Origin: Micrasema longulum
Taxonomy: Eukaryota; Arthropoda; Insecta; Trichoptera; Brachycentridae
Length of the DNA stretch: 64,000 nucleotides
Assembly (NCBI GenBank): GCA_022494885.1
Contig: JAGVSM010003545.1
Span: forward strand, 186,001-250,000
Direction of reading: 5' to 3'
Shown here: piece after piece, positions 30,596 to 40,724 of the stretch
How the letters are laid out: every line of letters begins with the position of its first letter
Numbering within the stretch: the stretch's first letter is position 1
Translations under genes and position numbers: made by a program
Notes under the pieces: model-generated
What the model was told of the DNA's origin: nothing
Databases searched by the model: none
Seen by the model: only the letters and a program-made list of their open reading frames with translations

Positions 30596-31520
30596 TACTA
30601 CCATCACGCCATTTCCCCGTAGGGGCAGACAGAGAGAATGGACCGCCACACACGTCTATCCTGGCATACATTCCTAGCTTCTTCCACATTCATACATCTT
30701 GTCATATATGCCCTTCGGTTCTGTCTGTTTTTGACATGACCAGATTTAAGATTTTGGATTATCTGATCATGCCACGTCTTCCTTGGTCGTCCTCGTCTCA
30801 CGTTACCGTTTATTTTCGCCATATATACTTGTTTTACCATTCTTTCGTCGTCCATTCGTTCTACGTGACCAAACCATCTCAGAGACCCTTTCTTAATTTT
30901 AATCATTATACCTGCCTCAGATTTACACTCTCGCCTGATTTCATCATTCGTAACTCTGTCATACATACATTTATTTTCCATACATTCGTCTAAGAGATCG
31001 CATTTCAAGTGCGTTTACTCGGTTTTCATCCTTTTTCTGCCAGTTCCATGTTTCATATCCATAATATGTTGTGTTGAGACTAAAACTCCGCTCTGCTCTG
31101 CCAGTTTAGCTGCGATTGACATATTCTTATTAGCAATTACTGTGCTTAGTGCTCCGTTCATTTTGTTGCCCGCATTCACTCTCCTTTCAACATCTTTTTT
31201 TACTCTTCCATCTCTTGAAAACATGCTTTCCAGATTCTCAAATTCTTCTACTTGTTCGAGACATTCATTGTTTACATTTATTATGCAGTCAGTAACCTCA
31301 CTATCCCTTTCAAATACCATCACTTTTGACTTACTTTCATTCATCGCCAATTCGCTCTTCAGGCATACATTATACATTCCAGAGACTATTTGTGGCAAAT
31401 CATCCTTGCTGCTTGCTGTATCATTAGCAAACAACAAGTAGCTTACTGAACAATTATCAATTTTTGCTCCAATACCCATACATTCTATCTCTTTCATACA
31501 GTTGTCCATGTATAGATTGA
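30596..31520 (-). pseudogene. RTE-like LINE RT, copy 3, (TAG)n tail
   Basis: On the minus strand: MDNCMKEIECMGIGAK, SYLLFANDTASSKDDLPQIV (FAND replaces FADD), SKSKVMVFERDSEV, QVEEFENLESMFSRDGRVKK, RRVNAGNKMNGALSTVIANK and NKCMYDRVTNDEIRREC. Then IKKGSLRWFGHVERMDDERM, RRGRPRKTWHDQIIQNLKSG, CMTRCMNVEEARNVCQDRRV, ending PYGEMA at 30604. One frame break lies near 31010 (MKTE / MKCD). A (CTA)n run at 30590-30600 is the tail. It has split a Jockey RT gene, so it is younger than J6. Confidence 0.9.
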
Positions 31521-32335
31521 TGTCAATTATGTTCTTTATGCTGATGACTTAAACTTTAAGAATTATTAAAAACTAAAACGATGTTAACATACTGCAAAAA
31601 AAAAATAAAGACAGGGTAATTGAATGATGCGAAATCAATAAACCGTTTTTGAATGTTAAAAAATGCTACCATATCTCGTTTAATCCATCCAGAAAACCCG
31701 TTGCGTCAAAATATTTTATTAATAATGTAGCCATTGAACAAGTCCATTCCATAGTAGACCTAGGAATGACTTTTGATACTAAGTTAACTTTCTCACATCA
31801 TTATGAAATTATTACCAATAAATATGCAAATCTTAGGTTTTGTTATTCGTAACACTCAGCATTTTCAAAATATTGAAATAATCGTTATTTTATTTTGTCC
31901 TATTGTAAGATCACAGCTAGAGTATGCATCTGCAGTTTGGAGTCCCGCTTATTGCTGCAACTCATATGATCTTTAACGAGTACAAAGATAGTTTTTAAGA
32001 TGCATTCAATTTAAATTAGGTTTACCTGTGTCAGAAAAAAATAATAAATACCTGATGACTAATTTAAATTTACCATTACTGTCAAGCTGGAGGACAATAA
32101 ATGACCTCTTGTTGATTTATAATTTTTTTAATAATTAAATAAATTTCCCAGAACTGTTAACTTAAATAAACTTTCCTATTCCACATAGACCAACAATATT
32201 AAACTTTATGTTTTACAGTCATCATCATGATACTGATAATTCATTAAATTTACCAATTATTTGCATGCAGCGACTTGCAAATCAATGTATTGATGTTTAA
32301 ATTATATTTTGTACCACGCCGCAAATGATCAAATC
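31521..32335 (+). pseudogene. Jockey-like RT, right part of an interrupted copy (J6)
   Basis: VLYADDLNFKNY (31528 on, catalytic YADD), then LNVKKCYHISFNPSRK, SIVDLGMTFDTKLTFSHH, LEYASAVWSPAYCCNS, LKLGLPVSEKN-type sequence and SSWRTINDLLLIYNFF, in several frames. The C-terminus with RPTILNFMFYSHHHDTDNS reaches about 32330. Together with 30480-30595 it is one old LINE insertion. Confidence 0.78.
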
Positions 32336-32679
32336 CTGTGTTTTTAAAAATAATTAACAATTAAAAATTCAAATAATCATTAGTTCTCCAATTTTGTTTA
32401 AACTCTTAACTTTTGTGTGTATAATTATTTTTTAAATGTGTTATTGTTTAATATTAATATTTAAATAAACCACGAAGTAAACTTTTAACATTCCTTTTAA
32501 AGCACTTTTTTTTTCTTCTCTTCCTCGTTTTTAAAAAGCTGCCATTTTCTTTTATTTACCCTTTTTATTATTTGAGAAAGGTAAATTTGTTACAGACATA
32601 ATACCTCTTTTTTATCTACAAATACTGTTGACAATTGTATACTTTTCTCGATGTTTTTGTTTTTTTTAATATTATTTGT
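32336..32679. other. AT-rich spacer
   Basis: A (TAAAT)-like tail near 32452-32466 may end the LINE to the left. Nothing else is seen. Confidence 0.45.
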
Positions 32680-33175
32680 TTTTATTTGAAAATTTATTTA
32701 TAAACCCTTACGGATTATTACATTAATTTTACATAGAATAATATATACATTTTTCAATTATACTCTGTTGTTCAAAATAATATTTTTTACGTCTTTTGAA
32801 AAGTTTGTCTGAGTCTTTTGTTTAGTTTTGTCTGGTAGTTTATTGTATAATTTCAGTCCCTGGTTCATTAGTCTTGATTGTCCTTGTCTTGTTTTAGAAA
32901 GTTGTTTATGGTATTTGTCTGATATTCTCGTATTATGTCCATGTTGACTACAATTTTTTACAAGTTTTAGTTCTTCGTCTACAATTACATTAGTGGCTAA
33001 TTCATGGATAAATTTTAATGATTCTAGTTGAAAGAGTTCAGTTATATTTAATTCCTTAGTTTGTTTAAAAAGTTCTCTAGTTGCAGTTAAAAAGGGAAGG
33101 TCATATCTTTAATATTTTATTTTGTTGTCTTTGTAGTCTGTTTATGTCATTTTGATATCCTGCTCCCCATAGTAG
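32680..33175 (-). pseudogene. LINE RT C-terminal region (J7)
   Basis: Minus-strand reading gives LLWGAGYQNDINRLQRQQNK, a frame break, then DLPFLTATRELFKQTKELNI, FQLESLKFIHELATNVIVDE, HGHNTRISDKYHKQLSKTRQ, SRLMNQGLKLYNKLPDKTKQ and stop near 32770. These are the thumb and C-terminal parts of a Jockey-like RT. The 3' UTR reaches about 32680. The single visible break is near the TATGACC at 33108. Confidence 0.75.
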
Positions 33176-33282
33176 TTGCGTATAACATATTTTTTGTTTT
33201 TTATGTTGTATTTTTGTTCACTGGTTTTGTTGTAATTGTGTAAAAAGTTCATGGAACCGTTAATAAATAAATAAATAAGGTG
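33176..33282 (+). mobile_element. LINE 3' tail, plus
   Basis: GTAAAAAGTTCATGGAACCG-TTAATAAATAAATAAATAA is a typical LINE terminus. It meets the truncated end of J7 head to head. Confidence 0.45.
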
Positions 33283-33530
33283 ATTTAAGTGCGTTTATGA
33301 TTTGTATATCTTTTAAATCATACAAAAGTGAATTGAAGAACTTTTTTGCTGTACACAAAACTGATTCTTTTTCTGTTAGTCCTAGGTTGGTCGTAAATTA
33401 AATTATTTTACGCTCTTGTATTTTAACCAGTTTATCAACTCGGTTCCAAGGTCCAACCCTTTACTAGAAAAATCCTACACTTATTTAAAAGTTACAGCGG
33501 TTTTTTTAGTCAGCAGATAAATATTGCACA

Positions 33531-33982
33531 TAAAACTGATTATCAACAATATTTTGGACAAGGACTGGATTCGACTCCCTGGGGAACTGTTTATATTAAC
33601 ATATTACAACAGAGATGAAGAACATTTAAGAGAAAGTGATATAGAAGTCTAGGCATCCACAGGGCTTATGACCTGTCAATGGCTGGTTTAAGTGGCCACT
33701 TTACAAACTGTGTATCATTTACCGTCACATTCAGGCGTTGCCTAGTATTTAGGTGAAATAATTCAATTAGATGAATCTCACCCGCATAAATAAAGGTTTC
33801 AGCTCTTTAACTTCACAAACATCAACAGATGAAAGAATCAAAGGAATATAGATGTTCACAGTGTGTAAAGTGGCCACTTAAACCAGCCATTGACAGGTCA
33901 TAAGCCCTGTAGATGCCTTGACTTCTATATTACCTTCTCTTAAATGTTCTTCATCTCTGTTGTAATATGTTAAAACTGATTA
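33531..33982 (+). repeat. Family A repeat, complete copy with 12-bp TSD
   Basis: Element 33543-33970/71 begins TCAACAATATTTTGG and ends CTGTTGTAATATGT. TAAAACTGATTA occurs on each side (33531-33542 and 33971-33982). The first half carries CATATTACAACAGAGATGAA, GGCATCCACAGGGCTTATGA and GGCTGGTTTAAGTGGCC; the second half is inverted (GGCCACTTAAACCAGCC, GACAGGTCATAAGCCCTGTA). This copy defines both ends. Confidence 0.85.
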
Positions 33983-33989
33983 ATCAAAA

Positions 33990-34440
33990 AAACACTTATG
34001 TAATAGATGTTTTCTGTATGACGAAGAAAGTGGGATCAGGCGCTGAGTTTAGAAGGAGACTTGCTTGTATAGATTCTAAAATTCTCGAACAGAGTTGAAG
34101 TACAACATCACACACAGATCTTTATTCTTGATCCGACAGTACACGAATAGAATGTCTGTCTCGTTAAAGTAATTTAGATGCACAATTTTAAAATTCCTTC
34201 GTTTTAACAGAGTTAAACGTTATAGAGTTACCGGGGTAGGTGGGGTTGGGGCAAAACACCCCTAGTAAATTATTCGATTCCATTTTTAATTTGGTTCGAA
34301 GAATTGCCTCAGATAAGATGAACGTACTAAGGCTCTCATTTTCCACTCTTATCCCCTTTTTAAAGCGCGCATTTTCCTACCCGGTCCATGTCTTTTTTCC
34401 AGGACAGAAATCAGGTAAACCTTATTTATTTATTTAACTC
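33990..34440. other. Spacer, one short unrecognised frame
   Basis: 34240-34437 is open (65 codons) but resembles no family. An A-less, moderately GC-rich stretch surrounds it. Confidence 0.35.
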
Positions 34441-35280
34441 ATATAAACGCCTTTCGAAGAGAAAAATATTGAAGGAGTAAATAAATAATACTGTAAATGG
34501 AATGAGAAAACTTATATATGTATTTATTAGATTAAGGAATATATTAACCATCGAAAAATCAAATCAATTTACTTTGCATTCGCCCAATCCATATTACAGT
34601 ACGGAATATTCGAATGGGGTGGGGTAGTGCTTTTAAAACAAATATTTTACCCGCTGAAAAAATACAAAAATTAATTATTAAAATTATTTTGAAAAAATTG
34701 TCTACTTTTCCCGCTGTTCAATCATTAAAAAAATTAAGGTTTCAGGTATATAAAAAGAATTGTTTGCTTCAAATACATAAAGATAAAATAAATAGTAGTA
34801 TTTCTAGGTCTCAAAACGTAAGTACGCGACTTAGAACAGGTGGTAATATCTTAATTCCTAAATTAAAAACAACTACTGCACAACATCATTATACTTACAG
34901 AGGAATATTTTTATTTAATGAAATGAACAAAGATAGTAAAAAGTACAGTCAGAAATACAATATATTAAAGAAAAAAGTAAAAAATTACATCTATAATTCT
35001 TCTTTATGTAACACTGACTGAAAACATCGTTTATGTCTTTTTTGTAATTTATTTATGTTATTCTAAATATATTATTGATTAAAATAAAATAATCTATTGT
35101 AAGACGTCACTCCTCATTATGAACACAAAATTGTTTATTTATTTTACGTAATGGGAAACGTTAATGTAAATATATGTATTTAATTAATGTAAAAAATTGT
35201 ATTTAGTTGTAATATTGTATTTTTATTTGTTATTAATGATAATAATAAAAAAGTAAATTGCAAAAAAAATTCTATTTATT
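34441..35280 (+). pseudogene. LINE RT C-terminal region and 3' UTR (J8)
   Basis: KIKSIYFAFAQSILQYGIFE (34555-34615) then, one frame over, ILPAEKIQKLIIKIILKK, FPAVQSLKKLRFQVYKKNCL, NVSTRLRTGGNILIPKLKTT, AQHHYTYRGIFLFNEMNKDS, ending SLCNTD at 35021. The layout is the thumb and C-terminus of a Jockey/CR1-type RT. One frameshift near 34618 is visible. The 3' UTR is AT-rich to about 35260. Confidence 0.78.
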
Positions 35281-35466
35281 ATTATTAATGTATTTATGCT
35301 TTATTGAGTTAGTTCAAAACATCTTAAGAACTAATATAAACTTTTAATAACTTTACAATTTTTTTATAAAAAATTCTCAATAACATATTTATTTGGGAAA
35401 TGAGAATACATATACTCGTACATACATATGAAATATCACATTTTTAATATTAAATACTGTACTTAT

Positions 35467-35790
35467 CAGTAGCATAAAAAGCCTTTTTAAATTTGTTATT
35501 TTGAATTCCGCAAAAACAGTCATTGCATTGGCTACGCCCCAAATACTTTACGATTTGTGTTTATTTTCAACTTTGTTCAACAATTGAAATTTTTATGGAA
35601 CATCGTCACGAATCTTGACGTCACAACTATCAACGCCTTTTTTTTCTAGTCACATATTTTTTCACATTTAAAAAAAAAAGTTATTTATGAAAACATTTCT
35701 CCACAATATCCAAATTGATTTTGAAAATAAAATTATTTATTCTAAAATTCGTATAATGTGATATTTCCCTATTACAGGTTACTGATGAAG
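35467..35790 (+). repeat. Family B repeat, copy 1
   Basis: Shares TAGCATAAAA, CCGCAAAAACAGTCATTGCA, ATTGGCTACGCCCC, CACGAATCTTGACGTCACAA (full CRE at 35616-35623), ACATTTCTCCACAATATCCA, TTGATTTTGAAAATAAA and GTGATATTTCCCTATT with copies at 35956 and 48489. No frame is conserved. The class is unknown. Confidence 0.75.
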
Positions 35791-35955
35791 ACAATTTTTT
35801 ACCATATATGAGGATATTAAAAGTAAAATTAGAAATCTCCATTGAGATATTTGCGTAAAACTTTGAAAAAAGAATATGGAATTATCTTTTTTTTAAACAT
35901 TTTCAAAGTAATAAAAATCTATGCAATACTGTACAATAAAAAAATTGCTAATTTT

Positions 35956-36300
35956 TAGTAGCAAAAACAATTTTTATAAATTTGGAATTTTGGATTCCCG
36001 CAAAAACGGTCATTCCATTGGCCATGCCCCTAATACACCACGATTTATGTTTATTTGTTTCTGGCCATTGAAATTTGTATAGAACACTATCACGAATCTT
36101 TATGTCACAACAACCAAGGCAAAACACGTCACGTTTTTCTAGCAGCGTATTTTTATTTTTTTTTAAATAACATTTATGTGTGAATTTTTTTTTCACAATA
36201 TCCATATTGATTTTGAAAAAAACAATTAATTATTCTTAATCCACTTCATATATTTTTATCGGTATTCGTTGGATGTGATATTTCCCTATTGTGAGATTTC
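35956..36300 (+). repeat. Family B repeat, copy 2
   Basis: Same order of landmarks: TAGTAGCAAAAAC, CCCGCAAAAACGGTCATTCC, ATTGGCCATGCCCC, TCACGAATCTTTATGTCACA (CRE lost), TTCACAATATCCATATTGAT and GTGATATTTCCCTATTGTG. It lies only about 160 bases from copy 1 in the same orientation. Confidence 0.75.
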
Positions 36301-37239
36301 TAATTTTGCTGCACTAATTTAATGGAGAATGGTACGTTTGCTAAGTAGAATAATTTTTTTTTTTTTTTACAAGATTTAGAGATGTTTTTAATTACGCTTT
36401 TGTTTAAATATGTAGATTTTTATGTATAGTTTGTTTTGGTATCAATAACTAATTTTCCGTTTTTGTTGTAGAAAAAATAAATTTTATTTTATATAAAATA
36501 ATAACTCTTTTAAATTCTCATCTCATGAAGGACTGATCTCTTCTCGATTTTCTAGTTTACTTGAGAGTATCTATCGAGTCAAAAACACATGTCCAGGGTT
36601 CTTGTTCTATTTCACACGCAGAACTGTATTCTTCATCCGCTTGGACACAAAATGGCCCAACTATAAATATCCGATTCGTCTCTGCTGAAACCCTTCTTTA
36701 TACACGTCGTCCACTGTACTTCCTAGACAGGGATAGCTGTAGGGGCTATACTGGTAGAGAGATAGAGACAGAGCGATGTATTAAATATTTGAACTGAACT
36801 ACCGATGAATAGGTACCTACATACTACGAGACGTACATGATGTGAAATGAAGTATGTTACTGGTGGTGGAAAACGTGGTAAACACACTGAAGAATATAAT
36901 TTCATGTGTTTAAATTTTATTTTTGAATGGGGAATTTTGGATTTTGAATCAATGACCAGGAATTTTGCTTTCAGAGAATAACTTAATCACCCCCGGGCCC
37001 GGAGACATAGCTTTTGAAGGACCTATCAACAAGCGCAGCGGCCCCTGTTATAGATTTCATAAAATTGAAATACATATAATTCAAATACTTTTTTACTATA
37101 AAACTTCATAAAATTATAAATTTTACATCTTTTTTTATTATACACATTAAAAAAACCTATATTTATGCAGTTTTTTTTACTTTACACTTATTTTATTTTA
37201 ATTTTTTTAAATTTATTTTTTATACAACATATTAATTAA
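36301..37239. other. Spacer with a low-copy motif
   Basis: ATCGAGTCAAAAACACATG (36571 on) to CAGAACTGT (36625) resembles 4114-4170. 36990-37050 is GC-rich (CACCCCCGGGCCCGGAGACA) and could be a transposon end. No gene. Confidence 0.4.
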
Positions 37240-37945
37240 GTGATAAAAGTAAACATATTTTTTTTTATTTTTGCTGTTGGTTTATCTAAACTGCCTAGCT
37301 AGGGATAACTTCCCCGCTCTAAGGCAGTTAACTATGTATTTTATAATAATATTAAAATGTAATTACAGTTTTATTATAATGCGTACTTTTTCAGTTTTAA
37401 AAGTAAATAATAAATATACAGTAAAAACATAAATAATGCCAAAATCTCTATATCCTAAGTCCTAGGTCATTACAAGTAAAACAAGAAATCAGCTTACGTC
37501 CTTCTACATCGGACAACAATTTCTCTGACTCCCTCCGACTAATATGGATTAAAAATGCAGTCAACGCCTTACTCAGCCTGGCAATCCCACCCCATTTCCA
37601 TGAATCTGAGATAAGGTTATATATCCTCGGGCCTATATAATATTGCTGCCTTTGAGCCAAAAAAGTATTAACTCCTCTCCGTAGAATCACATCCTTATTG
37701 GAGTGTCTAGTATTATGAACATGACAAACCCTTGCGTATTTTTTCCTGCTGAGATGCGTGACCGTAACTGACCTTAATATATACTATTGACAAATATCCA
37801 GCGCTTGAAATTCTTTGAAGAGCGAATCACTCGGGTATCGGAATTGTTTTTTTTTAAAAAATAAAACTATTATCACTAATTTTTGAGCTATAGCTGATAA
37901 AGCCATAGTCGTATGAGTGCAGCTTCCCCAGTCAATCAGACGTAA
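37240..37945 (-). pseudogene. Jockey-like LINE C-terminal region (J9, copy 1)
   Basis: On the minus strand: TTMALSAIAQKLVIIVLFFK, RYPSDSLFKEFQALDICQ, a stop, YILRSVTVTHLSRKKYARVC, HNTRHSNKDVILRRGVNTFL, AQRQQYYIGPRIYNLISDSW, GGIARLSKALTAFLIHISRR, ESEKLLSDVEGRK. These match copy 2 (52891-53707) block by block. The 3' end has TTAACTGCCTTAGAGCGGGG-like sequence (37328-37309), the counterpart of the GGAACGGGGTATGTACCC terminus of the other copies. 5'-truncated. Confidence 0.8.
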
Positions 37946-38044
37946 CGTCGGTATTGAATTATAATTCTTTTATTCTCATAATTATATAAAATCATGATTT
38001 GAAATCCTTGCTTGCACTTGTATATAACATGGATATTTGTTTAG

Positions 38045-38180
38045 TCTTACACCAGTCAGATGGCCACCAATCACAGCATATCTTGTACATTTTTGTAACA
38101 TGAAGGTAAAAGGATCAGTTTTACGCTTCAGGTACCAGTCGAGGTACTATGAAAAATGCGGATGCATGTACTCGCGAACC
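38045..38180 (-). mobile_element. SINE body, Gly-type family, minus
   Basis: The minus strand reads CTTCATGTTACAAAAATGTA, GATATGCTGTGATTGGTGGC and, upstream, ACTGGTACCTGAAGCGTAAA, matching the family body. The tRNA-like head is not recognisable. Confidence 0.55.
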
Positions 38181-38199
38181 AATATGCTAACAACATCGA

Positions 38200-38490
38200 T
38201 GTCTTTAACGTGAGTCTTGTAAATTTTAAATATCAATGTATATGTTCCATATCAAATAGACGTTAATATTTTGTTCATATTGTATTTTATAACATTATGT
38301 ACCTAGCTGCTTTAAACATTTAACTGCATTTCTTTAGCTTTTTTTTTTAAACTAACCTAACTTCTAAACACAGTTCAATATTTTATCACTTTATATTGTA
38401 TTTTTCAAATTTAATGTTGTTTAAATAATCATATTTCATACAACTTTCATGTATGTAAAAGCCTTATGGACGTAAAAAATTAATAAAATA
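38200..38490 (+). mobile_element. LINE 3' UTR and tail
   Basis: TGTAAAAGCCTTATGGACGT (38455 on) then AAAAAATTAATAAAATAATAAT is a LINE-type terminus. No coding remnant is readable upstream. Confidence 0.45.
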
Positions 38491-38623
38491 ATAATAAAAA
38501 TAATAATTTGATTAGAAAAACAGAAAATATATAGGTGCGAAGGTTTCCACGGTCACTGTTATCAATATTATATATCTTTTTTGGGTGATACCGTGTATGT
38601 TGGATTTGATCCGACGTTTCGAT

Positions 38624-39155
38624 ATTACCAGAGGGACTGCATACCTGCCATATGTACAGAATGTAACTGACAGGATAGCCAAAGTGCTGAAGAAACAAAA
38701 TATTGCAACAACGTTTGGGACTGTGGGAAAAATAAAAGACCATTTAGTAAGCCCAAAAGATAAAAATCCTCTAGAAACTGAAGCCGTGTACAAACTAAGT
38801 TGCCAAGGATGTGATAAAGTGTATATTGGACAAACAGGGGCGCACAGCAAAGAAGAGAATTGACGAACACAAAAGAGCGTGTAAACTTGGGCATCCAGAC
38901 AAATCCGCAATAGCGGAACACTTTATAGACACAGGACATTTTTTCGCCTTTGAACCAAAAATTCTACATAAACCTAGTAATTATAGTGCACGAATAATAA
39001 AAGAGGCAATTGAAATACACAGACATCCAGATAATATAAACAATGACGAAGGGCTTAAATTAAATTCAACATGGTTTCCAGCACTACATATGACAAAAAC
39101 GAATAGAAATGTGCCTACTGCCGGCTGCGACACAGTACAAATTACTAGTACATAA
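38624..39155 (+). pseudogene. Penelope GIY-YIG endonuclease, frameshifted
   Basis: The C-terminal endonuclease of Penelope-like elements nicks target DNA for reverse transcription. Visible: RGTAYLPYVQNVTDRIAKVL (linker), KIKDHLVSPKDKNPLETE, AVYKLSCQGCDKVYIGQTG, containing a VYK (GIY equivalent) and YIG, with a Cys pair CQGC typical of the family. The frame then shifts in a run of four G (38837-38840) and continues TAKKRIDEHKRACKLGHPDK (Arg and Glu-His of the fold), AIAEHFIDTGHFFAFEPKIL, SARIIKEAIEIHRHPDNINN and LNSTWFPALH, to stop at 39153-39155. A single-base length change is the only break in the part retained. Confidence 0.9.
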
Positions 39156-39256
39156 ACATAATTATTCTTTCCTACAAAACTAGAAATGTGCCTACTGCTG
39201 ACTGTGACACGGTACAAATTACTAGTACATAAACACATACATTTCTTTATAAAACA
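39104..39256 (+). repeat. 77-bp tandem duplication spanning the endonuclease stop
   Basis: TAGAAATGTGCCTACTGCCG (39104) recurs at 39181 as TAGAAATGTGCCTACTGCTG. Both units end ..ACAAATTACTAGTACATAAACA. The second unit lies in the 3' UTR and duplicates the last codons of the ORF. Confidence 0.85.
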
Positions 39257-39264
39257 CACAGTTT

Positions 39265-39305
39265 TCCCTGAAGATGGCTCCTGCAATGGTAGCCGAAACG
39301 TCGGA
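39265..39305 (+). ncRNA. Hammerhead-ribozyme-like motif in the Penelope 3' repeat
   Basis: TCC, CTGAAGA (39268-39274), TGGCT..AGCC, GAAAC (39295-39299), GTC (39300-39302), GGA. This gives stem I UCC/GGA, an intact CUGANGA core, stem II GGCU/AGCC, GAAA, a minimal AC/GU stem III and a GUC cleavage triplet. Hammerhead motifs in Penelope-like terminal repeats are established. Stem III is so short that activity in the monomer is doubtful; a dimer is the usual proposal. Confidence 0.5.
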
Positions 39306-39363
39306 TCAAATCCAACATACACGGTATCACCCGAAAAAGATACATAATATTCAGAAAATATAT

Positions 39364-40469
39364 TTCTTAAATATCTCACAGAAGAAATATTAAAAACTAT
39401 TTTTTGAATGTAGCATACGGCGTTATGGTAGTTCAGCGAGAAGTGAGCGATTTTCCTTGCGCGCGCTTCTGTTAATTAAAAATGTCCTTTTCCACCGTGG
39501 AAAAATGCCATACTCATGAATATTTTAAAATCGTGTTCTACTACATTAAAAGCAGAACTTTTTCACATGCCGTTCTCACTCATTTGTTTGTTTGTTCTAT
39601 TGTTTTTCTGTCCGTCAGTTCCAGTTCGGAAAAACAAGCGAAGGTCGAGCGTTCTAGAACGTCAGTTTGAAAAAGAGCAATTAGGTGCCAAGCGTTAAAA
39701 TATCTACCGCAGTTTGAAAAAAAAAACGTTTATATTTTATTAAAATATTTTTAACCCGTACCTGCACTCATGGTGCATAGGGTACTGAATTATAAAAAAA
39801 TGTTTTTTTAAATTTGGGATATCAACTATATATATATATTACTATACAGCGAATTTACATATCCAAACGAAAAAAACGTAAAATGAAACCACTAACAGAT
39901 ATCCACAAAAATACATTATACATAAACAAGTAAATACATAATAAGAATGTGTGTGTGTGTGTGTTGGAGAGAGAAGGTGGGTCGATAAGGGTGTATGTAT
40001 GGGTGATTCAACATTAATTTTGTCTTGAAAAATTTGAGTTCATAAGAAGATATTTGTAAAAATAAAATTGCAAAATTAAGACATTGTAAGAATATTTTTT
40101 AAATGCAGTAGAGTACGTAAGCGAATATAAACAATGTGAAATATCAACGAAGACCAAAAGACAAGCATTAATTATTAATTTTGGAGTTTGCATATGAAAG
40201 TCATTTTATTACAATCGAATGGGTCAATATAATGAAAGTTTGAATTATACTTTCTGGCAAAGCGCACAAGTGGAGAGTTCTGGGCATAGTTTGTACGAAC
40301 GGATGGTATATCGAAAAATCCATAAGCCTATTCAGAACTTAGGAATGAAGTTCAGTGTATTTTTTTTCTTTTTTTATTTGTCAAAAGACTATTAAACTAA
40401 GCAAAAAAAATTTTTTACTTGTATTATCAGCGCAATGATTTTTTAATGTTTTGTATTTTTGAAACAACT
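39364..40469. other. Spacer with SINE scrap and microsatellites
   Basis: 39755-39790 (GTACCTGCACTCATGGTGCATAGGG) is a minus SINE tail scrap. 39826-39838 is (TA)n and 39947-39963 is (GT)n. Open frames at 39482-39698 are unrecognised. Confidence 0.5.
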
Positions 40470-40600
40470 CCGCGTGTGACGTCAGAGGTTGTTCCCTGTT
40501 AATTCTTCCTATAGGTTCGTTTACGGTAAACCAAGCGGATATCCTTCCCAACTCTCGCATCATTGGTTGGTTCACATGAACCAGTGACGTCAATAAAAGT
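40470..40600. promoter_or_regulatory. Cluster of palindromic transcription-factor-like sites
   Basis: Two full CREs TGACGTCA (40477-40484, 40585-40592), an inverted repeat GTTTAC-G-GTAAAC (40519-40531), a CCAAT box in reverse (ATTGG at 40562), and GGTTCA-CA-TGAACC (40569-40582), which has nuclear-receptor half-site spelling. The density over 120 bases and higher GC are unlike the surroundings. No gene is attached. Confidence 0.35.
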
Positions 40601-40724
40601 AGTGCGTTTTTATTGAAATATTTTATATGATTTTTTTTGTACATTTTCAAGAAACTTTGCAGTACGATTTAATGCTTTAATTTTTACCGCGCGCAAGAAA
40701 ACATTTTTCGTATCCAATTTCCCG

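Larger units (their letters stand above)
38521..39363 (+). mobile_element. Penelope-like element, truncated, with ITRs and 12-bp TSD
   Basis: A direct repeat CAGAAAATATAT (38521-38532, 39352-39363) flanks the copy. Inside are 58-base inverted repeats, 38564-38621 and 39294-39351, differing at only two positions. Between them lie the GIY-YIG endonuclease end of a Penelope ORF and the 3' region with a hammerhead-like motif. Penelope-like elements typically show partial terminal repeats in direct or inverted orientation and 5' truncation, so this is a textbook partial copy. Its RT domain is missing. Confidence 0.9.

Noticed and set aside
36990..37050. Transposon end at CACCCCCGGGCCCGGAGACA
   Set aside because: It resembles GC-rich transposon termini but no partner end, TSD or second copy is visible.
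38480..39379. Minus-strand ORFs of 87-132 codons over the Penelope-like copy
   Set aside because: Antisense shadows of the GIY-YIG coding strand and its terminal repeats.
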